Below are positions 17,214 through 25,251 of a DNA stretch of 64,000 nt, in pieces. Made by a program: the position numbers and the translations under genes. The stretch is from Thermoleophilia bacterium (lineage in GTDB: Bacteria > Actinomycetota > Thermoleophilia > Gaiellales > Gaiellaceae). The notes beneath the pieces were generated by a model. It did not search any database. It was not told the DNA's origin and saw only the letters and a program-made list of their open reading frames with translations. The stretch spans positions 1-64,000 of the forward strand of contig JADLFG010000042.1 in assembly GCA_020845695.1 (NCBI GenBank), read 5' to 3'. Numbering within the stretch: the stretch's first letter is position 1; each line of letters begins with the position of its first letter.

Positions 17214-18083
17214 ATGCGTCTCGACAGCGTCGCCGCCGTGGAGCAGGCCCTGCGCCGGGAGTCGTACCTCCCCGATCACGGGCTCGCCACCTCCGTCTAC
17301 CTGTCGCTCGCGATGGGCCGGCCCCTGCTGCTCGAGGGCGAGCCGGGCGTCGGCAAGACGGAGGTCGCGAAGACGCTCGCCCGGATCCTCGACGCGGAGC
17401 TGGTGCGGCTTCAGTGCTACGAGGGCATCGACGCGTCGCAGGCGCTGTACGAGTGGGACTACTCCCGCCAGCTGCTCTACGCGCGGGCGCTCCAGGGCGG
17501 CGAGCTCGACGTCGACGCCCGCGTGCACGAGCTCTACGGGCCCGACTTCCTCGTCGAGCGGCCGCTGCTCAAGGCGATCAGGATGGGCCGCGGAGCGGTG
17601 CTCCTGATCGACGAGCTCGACCGCGCCGACGACGAGTTCGAGGCGTTCCTGCTCGAGGTGCTGTCCGACTTCTCGGTCACGGTGCCCGAGCTCGGCACGA
17701 TCGCGGCGGCCGAGCCGCCGGCGGTCGTGATCACGTCGAACCGCACGCGCGAGCTGCACGACGCGCTCAAGCGTCGCTGCCTCTACCACTGGATCGACTT
17801 CCCCGACCTCGAGCGCGAGGTCGAGATCATCCGGCTGCGCGTCCCCGGTGTCTCCGAGCGCCTCGCCCGGGCGGTCGCCACGGCGATCGCGGCGCTGCGC
17901 GGCCTGGACCTGATCAAACCGCCCGGCGCGGCCGAGGCGATCGACTGGGCGCAGGCGCTCTCGATTCTCGGCGCCGACGGGGTCAACGGCGACGCGGCGC
18001 GCGACACGCTCGGCTGGGCCGTCAAGAACCACGACGACCTGCGTCGCGTCGAGGAGGCCCTGCCCGGCCTTCTCCATGACTGA
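17214..18083 (+). CDS. coxD: MoxR-type AAA+ ATPase (CoxD-like)
   Basis: 289 residues. Walker A is GEPGVGKT (residues 42-49), Walker B is LLIDELD near residue 133, and sensor-type residues follow in VVITSNRTREL. CoxD proteins are MoxR-family chaperone ATPases that, with the VWA protein CoxE, help build the active site of CO-dehydrogenase-type enzymes (known for Oligotropha). The gene is divergent from xdhC and overlaps coxE by 8 nt, so both are co-translated. The start is supported by a -10 box ending 6 nt upstream. Confidence 0.88.
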   Translation: MRLDSVAAVEQALRRESYLPDHGLATSVYLSLAMGRPLLLEGEPGVGKTEVAKTLARILDAELVRLQCYEGIDASQALYEWDYSRQLLYARALQGGELDVDARVHELYGPDFLVERPLLKAIRMGRGAVLLIDELDRADDEFEAFLLEVLSDFSVTVPELGTIAAAEPPAVVITSNRTRELHDALKRRCLYHWIDFPDLEREVEIIRLRVPGVSERLARAVATAIAALRGLDLIKPPGAAEAIDWAQALSILGADGVNGDAARDTLGWAVKNHDDLRRVEEALPGLLHD

Positions 18084-19176
18084 CGAGGTCGGCGGCTCCG
18101 ATCCCGGCGTCGAGCGGCTCGTCGCGTTCGGGCGGGCGCTCAGGGAAGCGGGGCTGTCGGTCGGCACCGGCCGGATCAACGACTTCTGCCTCGCCGCCGC
18201 GTTGCTCGAGCCGGAGGACCTCTACTGGGCGGGGCGGGGCACGCTCGTCGGCCGGCGCGAGGAGATCGCGGTCTACGACCGGGTCTACGCGGCGTTCTTC
18301 GGGGAAGCAGCGCCGGCGAACATCGAGGTTCCGCGCAAGCCGACGAAGGTGCGCGCGGGCAGCCAGGGCGACCCGGACACCGGCAGCGCCGGGGAGCAGG
18401 ACGTGCAGCCGGAGCTCCTGCTCGCGAGCACGATCGAGCGTCTGAAGGAGAAGAGCTTCGCCCGCTGCACCCAGGAGGAGCTGCAGCTCCTGACCGCGCT
18501 GATGGAGCGGATCCGGCTCTCGGTGCCGGAGCGGCGCTCGCGGCGGCGCAAGCGGGCGAAGGCGGGCTCCCCCGACCTGCGCCGGACGATCCGCCGCTCG
18601 TTTCGCACCGGCGGCGAGCCCGTCGAGCGTGCCTGGCGGGAGCGCCGCAAGCGGCGCCGGCGGCTCGTCCTCTTCCTCGACGTGTCCGGCTCGATGGCCG
18701 CGTACTCGCGCGCGCTGCTCGTCTTCGCCCATGCCGCGCTGCGCGCCGACCCCCGCTGGGAGGCGTACTGCTTCGGCACGCGGCTGACGCGATTGACGCG
18801 GGCGCTCGGCCCGACCGACCCGGACGTCGCGCTCGAGCGCGCCGCCGCCGAGGTGTTCGACTGGGACGGCGGCACGCGGATCGGGGAGTCGCTCAAGAGC
18901 TTCCTCGACACCCAGGCCGAGGTCGCGCGCGGCGCCGTCGTGATCATCTGCTCGGACGGTCTCGAGGTCGGAGACCCGAGCCTGCTCGAGGCGCAGATGG
19001 CCCGCCTCTCTCGGCTCGCGTACCGCGTGATCTGGCTCAACCCGCTGAAGGAGGACCCCGCCTACGAGCCGCTCGCGCGCGGGATGGCCGCGAGCCTCCC
19101 CTACCTCGACCTGTTCGTGAGCGGCCACAACCTCGCCAGCCTCGAGTCCCTCTCGAGCGAGCTGGCGCGGATGTGA
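18076..19176 (+). CDS. coxE: VWA-domain protein (CoxE-like)
   Basis: 366 residues. Residues 1-150 are an alpha-helical region typical of CoxE/YehP-like proteins (AFGRALREAGLSVGTGRIND). A very basic linker (ERRSRRRKRAKAG) follows. The C-terminal VWA domain starts near residue 196 with VLFLDVSGSM, whose MIDAS residues are Asp202, Ser204 and Ser206. It would work with the MoxR ATPase CoxD to mature the molybdenum hydroxylase. The ATG overlaps the coxD stop by 8 nt. The gene ends the rightward arm of the cox locus; the next gene has its own promoter-like box. Confidence 0.88.
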   Translation: MTDEVGGSDPGVERLVAFGRALREAGLSVGTGRINDFCLAAALLEPEDLYWAGRGTLVGRREEIAVYDRVYAAFFGEAAPANIEVPRKPTKVRAGSQGDPDTGSAGEQDVQPELLLASTIERLKEKSFARCTQEELQLLTALMERIRLSVPERRSRRRKRAKAGSPDLRRTIRRSFRTGGEPVERAWRERRKRRRRLVLFLDVSGSMAAYSRALLVFAHAALRADPRWEAYCFGTRLTRLTRALGPTDPDVALERAAAEVFDWDGGTRIGESLKSFLDTQAEVARGAVVIICSDGLEVGDPSLLEAQMARLSRLAYRVIWLNPLKEDPAYEPLARGMAASLPYLDLFVSGHNLASLESLSSELARM

Positions 19177-19262
19177 CCCCGGGTCGCCCGAGCCCGCGCC
19201 CGTGCCGGCCTCCCCGCGCAACCGGCGGGGCCGCCGCCCCGTCACGACATCCTGCCGGGGGC

Positions 19263-19268
19263 TACGAT
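19263..19268 (+). promoter_or_regulatory. -10 box (TACGAT) for a leaderless transcript
   Basis: TACGAT ends 7 nt before the ATG at 19276. Confidence 0.5.
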
Positions 19269-19275
19269 CCCGCCA

Positions 19276-20673
19276 ATGCCCCTGCGCAGCCTCTGGCTCG
19301 ATGAAGCGCTCGCCGGCGAGGAGGACGCACCCCGGCTCGAGGGGGACGAGCGCGCCGACGTCTGCATCGTCGGCGGGGGCTACACGGGCCTGTGGACGGC
19401 GCTGCGGCTGAAGGAGCTCGATCCGGCGCTCGACGTCGCGCTCGTCGAGGCTGACGTCTGCGGCGGCGGCCCGAGCGGGCGCAACGGGGGCTTCGTCCTC
19501 TCCTGGTGGGCGAAGTTCACGAAGCTCGAGCACCTCTGCGGTGGCGAGGAGGCCGTACGGCTCGCCCGCGCGTCCGCCGACGCGGTCGCCGCGATCGGCG
19601 AGTTCTGCCGCGAGCACGGGATCGACGCGCACTACCGCCACGACGGCTGGCTCTGGGCCGCCACGAGCGCCGCGCAGACCGGAGCTTGGGACGAGACGGT
19701 CGCGGCGGTCGAGCGTCACGGCGTCGAGGCGTTCGTCCGGCTCGAGCCGGAGGAGGTGGCTCGGCGTGCGGGCTCGGCGACCCACCTCGCCGGCGTGCTC
19801 GAGCCGACGGCGGCGACGGTGCAGCCGGCGTTGCTCGCCCGCGGCCTGCGCCGGGTCGCGCTCGAGCGCGGCGTCCGCGTGTTCGAGCGCTCGCCGATGA
19901 CGCGGCTCGAGCGCTCGCGGCCGCTGCGTGTCCACGCCGCGGGCGGGCACGTGACCGCCGACCGGGTCGTGCTGGCGCTGAACGCCTGGCTCGGCCAGGT
20001 GCCCGAGCTGAAGAACGACCTGTTCGTGCTCGCGAGCGACATGGTCGCGACCGACCCGATTCCCGAGCGGCTGACCGAGATCGGGCTGACTGACGGGATT
20101 GCCATCTCCGACTCGCGCCTGCTCGTCAACTACTACCGCACCACGCTCGACGGCCGGCTCGCGCTCGGGCAGGGTGGCGGGGCGCTCGCCCACGGCGCGA
20201 AGGTCACCGGCGTCTTCCACGGCGAGCCGCCTCCCGGCCGGGCGGCGCATGTCGAGCGGAGCCTGCACGAGCTCTACCCCGCTCTCGCCGACGTGCCCGC
20301 GCGGCGGAGCTGGACCGGGCCGATCGACCGGTCGTGGACGGGGGTGCCGTTCTTTGGCCGCCTGCGCGGGCGGCCGGACCTCTCGTTCGGCGCCGGCTAC
20401 TCCGGTAACGGGGTCGGCCCCTGCTACCTGGGCGGGCGGATGCTCGCCTCGCTCGCGCTCGACCTGGACGACGAGTGGTCGTACTCCGCCGGCCTCTTAC
20501 CGCCGCATGGTGGCGTCCCGTCGGAGCCGGTTCGCTATCTCGGCGGGCGGCTCGTGCGGGCCGCGGTCGCGCGCAAGGAGCGCGCCGAGGACGCCGGCAA
20601 GCGGCCGGGCCCGGTCACGGCGCGGATCGCGGGCCTCGCGCCGGCGGGCCTCGTCCCCGTGAAGCGCCGGTAG
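19276..20673 (+). CDS. FAD-dependent oxidoreductase (DAO family, PuuB/OrdL-like)
   Basis: 465 residues of the glycine/D-amino-acid oxidase superfamily. The ADP-binding motif is DVCIVGGGYTGLWTALRLKE (residues about 29-48), followed by PSGRNGGFVLSWW, a pattern common in gamma-glutamylputrescine oxidase and related amine oxidases. The C-terminal FAD loop is FGAGYSGNGVGPCYLGGRML. It likely oxidises an amine or amino acid and reduces O2 or an unknown acceptor; the substrate is unknown. A NfeD-like gene begins 27 nt downstream and may be co-transcribed. Confidence 0.82.
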   Translation: MPLRSLWLDEALAGEEDAPRLEGDERADVCIVGGGYTGLWTALRLKELDPALDVALVEADVCGGGPSGRNGGFVLSWWAKFTKLEHLCGGEEAVRLARASADAVAAIGEFCREHGIDAHYRHDGWLWAATSAAQTGAWDETVAAVERHGVEAFVRLEPEEVARRAGSATHLAGVLEPTAATVQPALLARGLRRVALERGVRVFERSPMTRLERSRPLRVHAAGGHVTADRVVLALNAWLGQVPELKNDLFVLASDMVATDPIPERLTEIGLTDGIAISDSRLLVNYYRTTLDGRLALGQGGGALAHGAKVTGVFHGEPPPGRAAHVERSLHELYPALADVPARRSWTGPIDRSWTGVPFFGRLRGRPDLSFGAGYSGNGVGPCYLGGRMLASLALDLDDEWSYSAGLLPPHGGVPSEPVRYLGGRLVRAAVARKERAEDAGKRPGPVTARIAGLAPAGLVPVKRR

Positions 20674-20700
20674 CGTCCCGCCCGCGCGGCTGGAGCGCCC

Positions 20701-21030
20701 GTGCTGCTCGTCCTCGCCGTCGCCGCCGCGATCCTCTGGGTGCCCGGGCCGCTGGGGATCGCGCTGATCGTCGCCGGCGGCCTCGTCGAGATCGGCGAGG
20801 CGCTCGTGTGGTGGCGGTGGAGCCGCCGCCGCCGGGCCGCGGTCGGGCCGGAGGCGCTGGTCGGGCGCCGGGCCGTGGTCGTGCTCGGCTGCTGGCCCGA
20901 GGGTCAGGTACGCCTCGACGGGGAGCTGTGGGGAGCCCGCTGCGAGCTGGGCGCCGACCCGGGCGAGAAGGTCGTCGTCGAGGCCGTGGAAGGCCTGACG
21001 CTCGTGGTGGCATCCGGGGGCGGCGCCTGA
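20701..21030 (+). CDS. Short NfeD-like membrane protein
   Basis: 109 residues. Two hydrophobic segments fill residues about 1-17 and 19-35 (LVLAVAAAILWVPGPLGIAL, then VAGGLVEIGEALVWW). A basic stop-transfer stretch (RWSRRRRAA) and a C-terminal OB-fold-like beta domain follow (GRRAVVVLGCWPEGQVRLDG, EKVVVEAVEGLTLVVAS). This is the architecture of short NfeD proteins, which partner membrane proteases or SPFH proteins. No such partner is nearby. Start is the GTG at 20701 directly before the hydrophobic stretch. It converges on thyX. Confidence 0.72.
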   Translation: MLLVLAVAAAILWVPGPLGIALIVAGGLVEIGEALVWWRWSRRRRAAVGPEALVGRRAVVVLGCWPEGQVRLDGELWGARCELGADPGEKVVVEAVEGLTLVVASGGGA

Positions 21031-21079
21031 ACCGTTCGAGCCGCGCGCGCGGGCGCCAGAGGCGGGCCGAGGCCCGTCC

Positions 21080-21769
21080 CTACGGGGCGACCCGCCCGTT
21101 CGCGAGCCAGGCCTCGTACGTCACCGGCATCAGCTCGGCGAGGAACGTCTCGAGCGCCTCGGCGTAGCGACGGATCTCGAGCTGCGCCGTGTCGGCCGCT
21201 CGCAGCGAGAGGAAGTTCATCAGGCTGCGCGCGTTGACGGTCCAGTAGAACTGCGTGAACGTGCCCATCGGCAGCACGCAGCGGGCGAGCTCCTTGGCGA
21301 GCCCGCGCGCCAGCAGCTCCTCGTAGAGCGCGTAGGCCTTCCGGTACTGACGCGCGAGGTCGGCGCGGACGCTCTCGGCGAGCGCCGGCTCGACCGGCTC
21401 GAACGTGTACGCGCCGGGCTTGCCGACCTGGGAGCGCACGTCGGCGGCCGCCGGCACGTAGAAGTCCGGCTCGAGCTGGTGGTAACGGGCCGATTCCTCG
21501 TTGAACGAGCCGATCCGGTGGCGGAACCACTCTCTCGCCACGAACAGCGGGCAGCGGACGTGGAAGCGGAAGGCGTTGTGCTCGAAGGGCGTCCCGTGCC
21601 GGTCGCGCATCAGGAAACGGACGAGCCCGGCGTCCGCCTCCTCCATCGTCTCCCTGCGCTTCGCGAAGCTGACGCGCGCCGAGTTGACGACCGAGAGGTC
21701 GCTCGCCATCGCGTCGTCGAGCCGGACGAAACCGTGCTCGAACAGCCGGATCTCGCGGCCCGCGGCCAT
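21080..21769 (-). CDS. thyX: Flavin-dependent thymidylate synthase
   Basis: 229 residues. Converts dUMP to dTMP using methylene-THF, FAD and NAD(P)H. The ThyX signature RHR-x7-S is present as RHRIGSFNEES, followed by ARYHQLEPDFYVP. The C-terminal FAD/dUMP residues lie in NARSLMNFLSLR. No ThyA is seen in the window. The ATG at 21769 has TAGGCT ending 6 nt upstream (21781-21776), so the message is probably leaderless. Confidence 0.95.
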   Translation of the reverse strand: MAAGREIRLFEHGFVRLDDAMASDLSVVNSARVSFAKRRETMEEADAGLVRFLMRDRHGTPFEHNAFRFHVRCPLFVAREWFRHRIGSFNEESARYHQLEPDFYVPAAADVRSQVGKPGAYTFEPVEPALAESVRADLARQYRKAYALYEELLARGLAKELARCVLPMGTFTQFYWTVNARSLMNFLSLRAADTAQLEIRRYAEALETFLAELMPVTYEAWLANGRVAP

Positions 21770-21775
21770 GCGGCT

Positions 21776-21781
21776 AGCCTA
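21776..21781 (-). promoter_or_regulatory. -10 box (TAGGCT) for leaderless thyX
   Basis: TAGGCT on the minus strand ends 6 nt before the thyX ATG. It also contains the stop codon of the SDR-like fragment just upstream. Confidence 0.5.
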
Positions 21782-21895
21782 GGCACCCGGGCGGACGACC
21801 CGGCGCGGGCCGATTGACCCCTCGGCCTCGAGAGGCCGAGCGATCGGGCCACCGACGCGGCCCGCGCTCCCGGTGACGAGCGCGGCGCGCCCGGT
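21779..21895 (-). pseudogene. Fragment of a short-chain dehydrogenase/epimerase N-terminus
   Basis: A 38-codon minus-strand segment ends in TAG at 21781-21779. It encodes AALVTGSAGRVGGPIARPLE, which is the beta-alpha-beta nucleotide-binding start of SDR/epimerase proteins (TGxxGxxG). Nothing of the rest of such an enzyme follows, and thyX begins 10 nt later. I read it as a deletion remnant. The match is short, so chance cannot be excluded. Confidence 0.4.
21821..21840. terminator. Perfect 9-bp hairpin upstream of thyX/SOD
   Basis: CTCGGCCTC and GAGGCCGAG flank a GA spacer. There is no T-run. It sits in the divergent gap between thyX and the SOD gene and inside the SDR-like fragment. It may be a terminator relic or a protein-binding palindrome. 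Confidence 0.35.
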
Positions 21896-21983
21896 CTCGC
21901 CCGAACGGTCGGCCGGGAGCCGCCGGCCTCGTGCCCGACAGAGACCGGTAAGCTCCCTCCGGCACGAGAGGAAGGAGGGAGGA

Positions 21984-22604
21984 ATGGCGACACTGGCGTA
22001 CGGGCTGGAGGAGATCGCTCCGCGGCCGCTCCGCCCGGAGCTGCTCGAGCTCGACGGCATCTCCCGGGCCTCGATCGAGGCGCACCACCGCCTCTACGAA
22101 GGCTACGTGGGGAAGCGCAACGAGATCCTGCGCCGGCTCGGGGAGGTCGACGCGGGCGGGGCGAACCAGGTCTACTCGGAGATTCGCGCGCTCAAGGTCG
22201 AGCTGACGTTCGCGCTCGGCGGCGTCAAGAACCACGAGATCTACTTCGCGCACCTCGGCGGCGGCGGCGGCGATCCGGTCGGGGCCTCCCGGGAGCTCTT
22301 CGAGCGCGACTTCGGCTCCGTCTCCGCGTGGCGCGACGACCTCAGGGCGAGTGCCATGGCCGGGCGCGGTTGGGCGTTCACGGTCTACGACTGGGACGAG
22401 GGCCGGCTCTTCAACCACCTCGGTGACGCCCAGAACGCCTACCCGGTCTGGAACGCGACGCCGCTGATCGCGCTCGACGTGTACGAGCACGCGTACTTCC
22501 TCGACTACCGGACCGACCGGGCCTCCTACATCGACGCGTTCTTCGCGAACATCGACTGGGGCGTCGTCAACGAGTGGATCGGGAGGTACGACATCCGGGC
22601 CTGA
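21984..22604 (+). CDS. Divergent Fe/Mn superoxide dismutase family protein
   Basis: 206 residues. Fold signatures of Fe/Mn SOD are present. The first ligand region is IEAHHRLYEGYVGKRNEI (candidate metal His34). The second ligand region is GGVKNHEIYFAHLG. The Asp and His of the last motif are in DVYEHAYFLDY. Compared with typical SODs, the usual HHxKHHxxYV is shortened and lacks the second His pair, and DxWEHAYY has Tyr for Trp. It probably still binds metal; activity is uncertain. A strong GGAAGGAGGGAGG ribosome binding site immediately before the ATG at 21984 decides the start. Confidence 0.82.
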   Translation: MATLAYGLEEIAPRPLRPELLELDGISRASIEAHHRLYEGYVGKRNEILRRLGEVDAGGANQVYSEIRALKVELTFALGGVKNHEIYFAHLGGGGGDPVGASRELFERDFGSVSAWRDDLRASAMAGRGWAFTVYDWDEGRLFNHLGDAQNAYPVWNATPLIALDVYEHAYFLDYRTDRASYIDAFFANIDWGVVNEWIGRYDIRA

Positions 22605-22624
22605 CCGGGCCCGGGTCGCAGGCG

Positions 22625-23251
22625 ATGGAGCGGGCGCTTCTGATCGTGGCCGGCTACGTGCTCGGCAGCTTGCCGTTCGCCTACTGGCTGCCGCGGGCGT
22701 TCCGGGGAGCGGACATCCGCCGGATCGGCAGCGGCAACGTCGGTGCGTCGAACGTCTGGCGCAGCTTCGGCTGGAAGCTCGGGCTGCCGACCCTCCTGCT
22801 CGACGTCCTCAAGGGCGTCGCGGCCGGTCTGCTCGGCCGCTACCTCGGCGACGAGCTCACCGGGGTGCTCGCCGGTACGGCGGCGCTAGCCGGCCACTGG
22901 CGGCCGCTGTTTCTCGGGCTGCGCCGCGGCGGCAAGGTCGTCGCGACCACGGGCGGCGTCCTGCTCGCCCTCGCTCCCGCGGCCGGCGTCTGCGCCTGCG
23001 CTCTCTGGGTTCTCGTCTTCGTCGCCATCCGCTACGCGTCGGTCGCGTCGATCACCGCGGGTGCCTCCCTGCCCGCGTTCGCGCTCCTCTTCGGAGCCTC
23101 CTGGCCCGTGCTCGGCTTCACGATCGGGGCGGCGCTCGCGATTGCCGTCCTCCACCGCTCGAACGTCGCCCGACTGCTCCACGGTGAGGAGCGCCGGTCC
23201 GGCGTCTCGTTCTCGCGCGCCCTCAGGCGCCGTTCTGCAGCCAGTCTCTGA
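22625..23251 (+). CDS. plsY: Glycerol-3-phosphate acyltransferase (acyl-phosphate dependent)
   Basis: 208 residues, integral membrane. Transfers an acyl group from acyl-phosphate to glycerol-3-phosphate, the first step of phospholipid synthesis. Motif 1 is GSGNVGASNVWR (about residues 35-46). Motif 2 is in GHWRPLFLGLRRGGKVVAT, where family members usually have GGKG and here the glycine is Val. Motif 3 includes RYASVASITAG. About five hydrophobic segments fit PlsY topology. I used the ATG at 22625, 20 nt after the SOD stop, since motif 1 then falls at the normal distance. Its 3' end overlaps convergent folE2 by 29 bp. Confidence 0.88.
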   Translation: MERALLIVAGYVLGSLPFAYWLPRAFRGADIRRIGSGNVGASNVWRSFGWKLGLPTLLLDVLKGVAAGLLGRYLGDELTGVLAGTAALAGHWRPLFLGLRRGGKVVATTGGVLLALAPAAGVCACALWVLVFVAIRYASVASITAGASLPAFALLFGASWPVLGFTIGAALAIAVLHRSNVARLLHGEERRSGVSFSRALRRRSAASL

Positions 23252-24203
23252 GCTCGGTCGTCCGGGCCGAGCGCTCGCCCGTCGCGAGCTCGTGGCGCAG
23301 CTCCCCGACCGTCGCGGAGCGCTCGGCGAGCACGTCGTGGTCGTGGATCGTCTCGAAGTTGACCTGGCGCGCCCGCACGAAGTCCCCGTCGTCGAGGATG
23401 TCCCCGTACCGGTCGAGCACGCCGCGCAGCATGTGGCGGACCACGTCCTCGACGAATCGGGGCTGGAGGTGGGCGTGCTCGACCACGAACAGCTCGTCCG
23501 CCCGCTTCAGGAGCTCGAAGATCGGTGAGCTCATCGAGCTCTCGACGATCTCCACGAGCTCCTCGCCGCGCAGGCGGCTGCCGGTGCCGACGATCAACGT
23601 GCCCCGACCGCGCTGGTTGTGCGTGGCCAGGGGTACGAGCTCGAGGATCCGGTCGACCTCGTCGCCGCCGTACCCGGCCGCGCCGAGCCGCTCGGCGGCG
23701 CGCTCGCGGACGAGCCCCTGCGCGCACGGGCAGGCCGTGATCCCGGTCGCCTCGACCCCGATCGCGCGGCGTGTCCTCGCCGGCCCCGCCGCCGCGTGGC
23801 CGATCAACGTGACGAGCTCCTGGGTCCGCAGGCCTGTGACGGGCGTCGTGCGCTCGAGCGGGTAGCGGGCGGCGATCCTGACCTCGGCCCGGAGCGCGTG
23901 CTGGCGCCCGAGGATGTGGCGGGCGATGTGCTCCGCGAGCTGCTCGACGAGCAGCTGCTCGCCCATCACGACCTCGTCGATCGCCTCCTCGAACAGCTCC
24001 GGGAAGCGCGACATGTGGACGCCCTTCTGCTCGGGGTCGAGATCGACGTAGCAGTCGATCGTCGCCGCGACGAGCGCCTCGTCGGTGCCGTGGCGCATTC
24101 GCACCGCCTTCTGGACGTTCGTCACGCCCGCGCGGGAGAGGCTCAGCCGCACGTCGGGCGGCGAGGCCTGGAGGTCGTGGCCGAAGGTCACCGGCTCCCC
24201 CAC
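23223..24203 (-). CDS. folE2: GTP cyclohydrolase FolE2 (type IB)
   Basis: 326 residues. Converts GTP to dihydroneopterin triphosphate for folate synthesis; type IB enzymes do not need zinc. Family motifs are ERSATVGELRHE, GVHMSRFPELFEEAID (about residues 55-75), and the catalytic-cysteine segment GITACPCAQGLVRE. The C-terminal HAHLQPRFVEDVVRHM is also typical. Start: GTG at 24203 follows TAGCGT (24216-24211) with a 7-nt gap, the leaderless pattern of this window, and gives VGEPVTFGHDLQ as N-terminus. It overlaps plsY tail-to-tail. With thyX nearby, folate/thymidylate genes are loosely grouped. Confidence 0.88.
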   Translation of the reverse strand: MGEPVTFGHDLQASPPDVRLSLSRAGVTNVQKAVRMRHGTDEALVAATIDCYVDLDPEQKGVHMSRFPELFEEAIDEVVMGEQLLVEQLAEHIARHILGRQHALRAEVRIAARYPLERTTPVTGLRTQELVTLIGHAAAGPARTRRAIGVEATGITACPCAQGLVRERAAERLGAAGYGGDEVDRILELVPLATHNQRGRGTLIVGTGSRLRGEELVEIVESSMSSPIFELLKRADELFVVEHAHLQPRFVEDVVRHMLRGVLDRYGDILDDGDFVRARQVNFETIHDHDVLAERSATVGELRHELATGERSARTTELRDWLQNGA

Positions 24204-24210
24204 GCGGGAA

Positions 24211-24216
24211 ACGCTA
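24211..24216 (-). promoter_or_regulatory. -10 box (TAGCGT) deciding the folE2 start
   Basis: TAGCGT on the minus strand ends 7 nt before the GTG at 24203. This argues against the much longer frame that is open to 24446. Confidence 0.5.
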
Positions 24217-24279
24217 GCTGAAAGCACCCGATCGGCTCCCCCTGCCCGCCACACGCTGCCGGCCCGGGCAGCGGCTGAG

Positions 24280-25107
24280 TCAGCGCAGGAGCCGCGAGAG
24301 CCGGCGGTCCGCGAGCAGCCGGCCGCCGGTCTGGCAGGCGGGGCAGTAGACGATCGTGTGGGCCTCGAACTCGATCCGGGCGAGCGGCGTCGAGCACTCG
24401 GGGCAGGGCTCGCCGGCGTGGCCGTGGACCCGGTAGACCTGCGCATCGGGCAGGCCGCGCTCCCGCAGGGCGAGGCCCCGCTCGAGCTCCTCGCCGATCG
24501 CCGTCGCGAGCCGGGCCACCTGCTCGGGCGCGAGCTCGGGTGAGAGTGCGTACGGCGAGAGGTGAGCGGCTCGCAGGATCTCGTTCACCCAGGCCCGGCC
24601 GATCCCGGCGAGCGCGCGCTGGTCGCGCAGGAGTGCGTGGAGGCGGCGCGGCTCGGTGCGCAGGATCTCCGCGAGCCGGTCCCGGTCGAGCCCGAGCGCC
24701 TCCGGGCCGAGGTGGGCGAGCTCCACCTCGGGCGCGCCGGACCGGTAGAGCCCGACCCGCGCCTGTTTGCGCGAGCCGCGTTCGGTGAGGACGAGCGCGC
24801 TGCCGTCGGCGAACGCGAGCCTGAACGCCGGCGCCTTCGGCTGGCGGCCCCCGGCCGGGAGGTAGGCGAGCCGGCCGGCCGCCATCAGGTGGACGTGGAG
24901 AACGAGCTCGCCAGCCACGGTCGGGAAGAGCAGGTGCTTGCCGCGCCGCCGCGCACCCGCGAGCCGGCGGCCAGCAAGCGCGCTGAGCGGCGGCTCCGCG
25001 GTCTTCAGCGTGGCGACGTGAGCGGGCCCCGCCCGCTCGACGGGCGCAGCCTGGACGCGCTCGTCGAGCGCTCTGCGGAGGGCTTCGAGCTCGGGCAGCT
25101 CTGGCAT
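24280..25107 (-). CDS. mutM: Fpg/Nei-family DNA glycosylase
   Basis: 275 residues. Excises oxidised bases by N-glycosylase/AP-lyase chemistry. The N-terminal catalytic segment MPELPELEAL supplies Pro2 as nucleophile with Glu3. The helix-two-turns-helix region includes ALAGIGRAWVNEILRAA with the conserved NEI-x-x-A pattern. A C-terminal zinc finger, C-x2-C-x16-C-x2-C (CPECS to CPAC), completes the fold. Whether it is Fpg (8-oxoG) or Nei-like (oxidised pyrimidines) cannot be settled by eye. A TACGCT box lies about 24 nt before the ATG. The sigma-factor gene upstream ends 144 bp away with a hairpin between. Confidence 0.9.
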   Translation of the reverse strand: MPELPELEALRRALDERVQAAPVERAGPAHVATLKTAEPPLSALAGRRLAGARRRGKHLLFPTVAGELVLHVHLMAAGRLAYLPAGGRQPKAPAFRLAFADGSALVLTERGSRKQARVGLYRSGAPEVELAHLGPEALGLDRDRLAEILRTEPRRLHALLRDQRALAGIGRAWVNEILRAAHLSPYALSPELAPEQVARLATAIGEELERGLALRERGLPDAQVYRVHGHAGEPCPECSTPLARIEFEAHTIVYCPACQTGGRLLADRRLSRLLR

Positions 25108-25182
25108 GGGCTTTCCGCGTGGGTCCGATCAGCGTAGCCGTCACGCGCGGCGGGGTCTTCGAGCCGCCCACCGCGTGCGCGC

Positions 25183-25220
25183 CGTCCCCGCCGGCGCGCC
25201 GCTCGAGAGCGGCGGGGACG
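25183..25220 (-). terminator. Hairpin downstream of the ECF sigma gene
   Basis: Perfect 10-bp arms CGTCCCCGCC (25183-25192) and GGCGGGGACG (25211-25220) with an 18-nt loop that itself contains palindromes. It lies 32 nt past the sigma gene stop on the minus strand. There is no T-run, as is common in very GC-rich actinobacteria. Confidence 0.55.
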
Positions 25221-25251
25221 AGCGAGAGGGGGAGCTCCTGGCCGAGAGGCG

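Noticed and set aside
21873..21983. N-terminal extension of the SOD protein
   Set aside because: A strong ribosome binding site sits directly before ATG 21984, and the extension is Arg/Pro-rich without SOD similarity.
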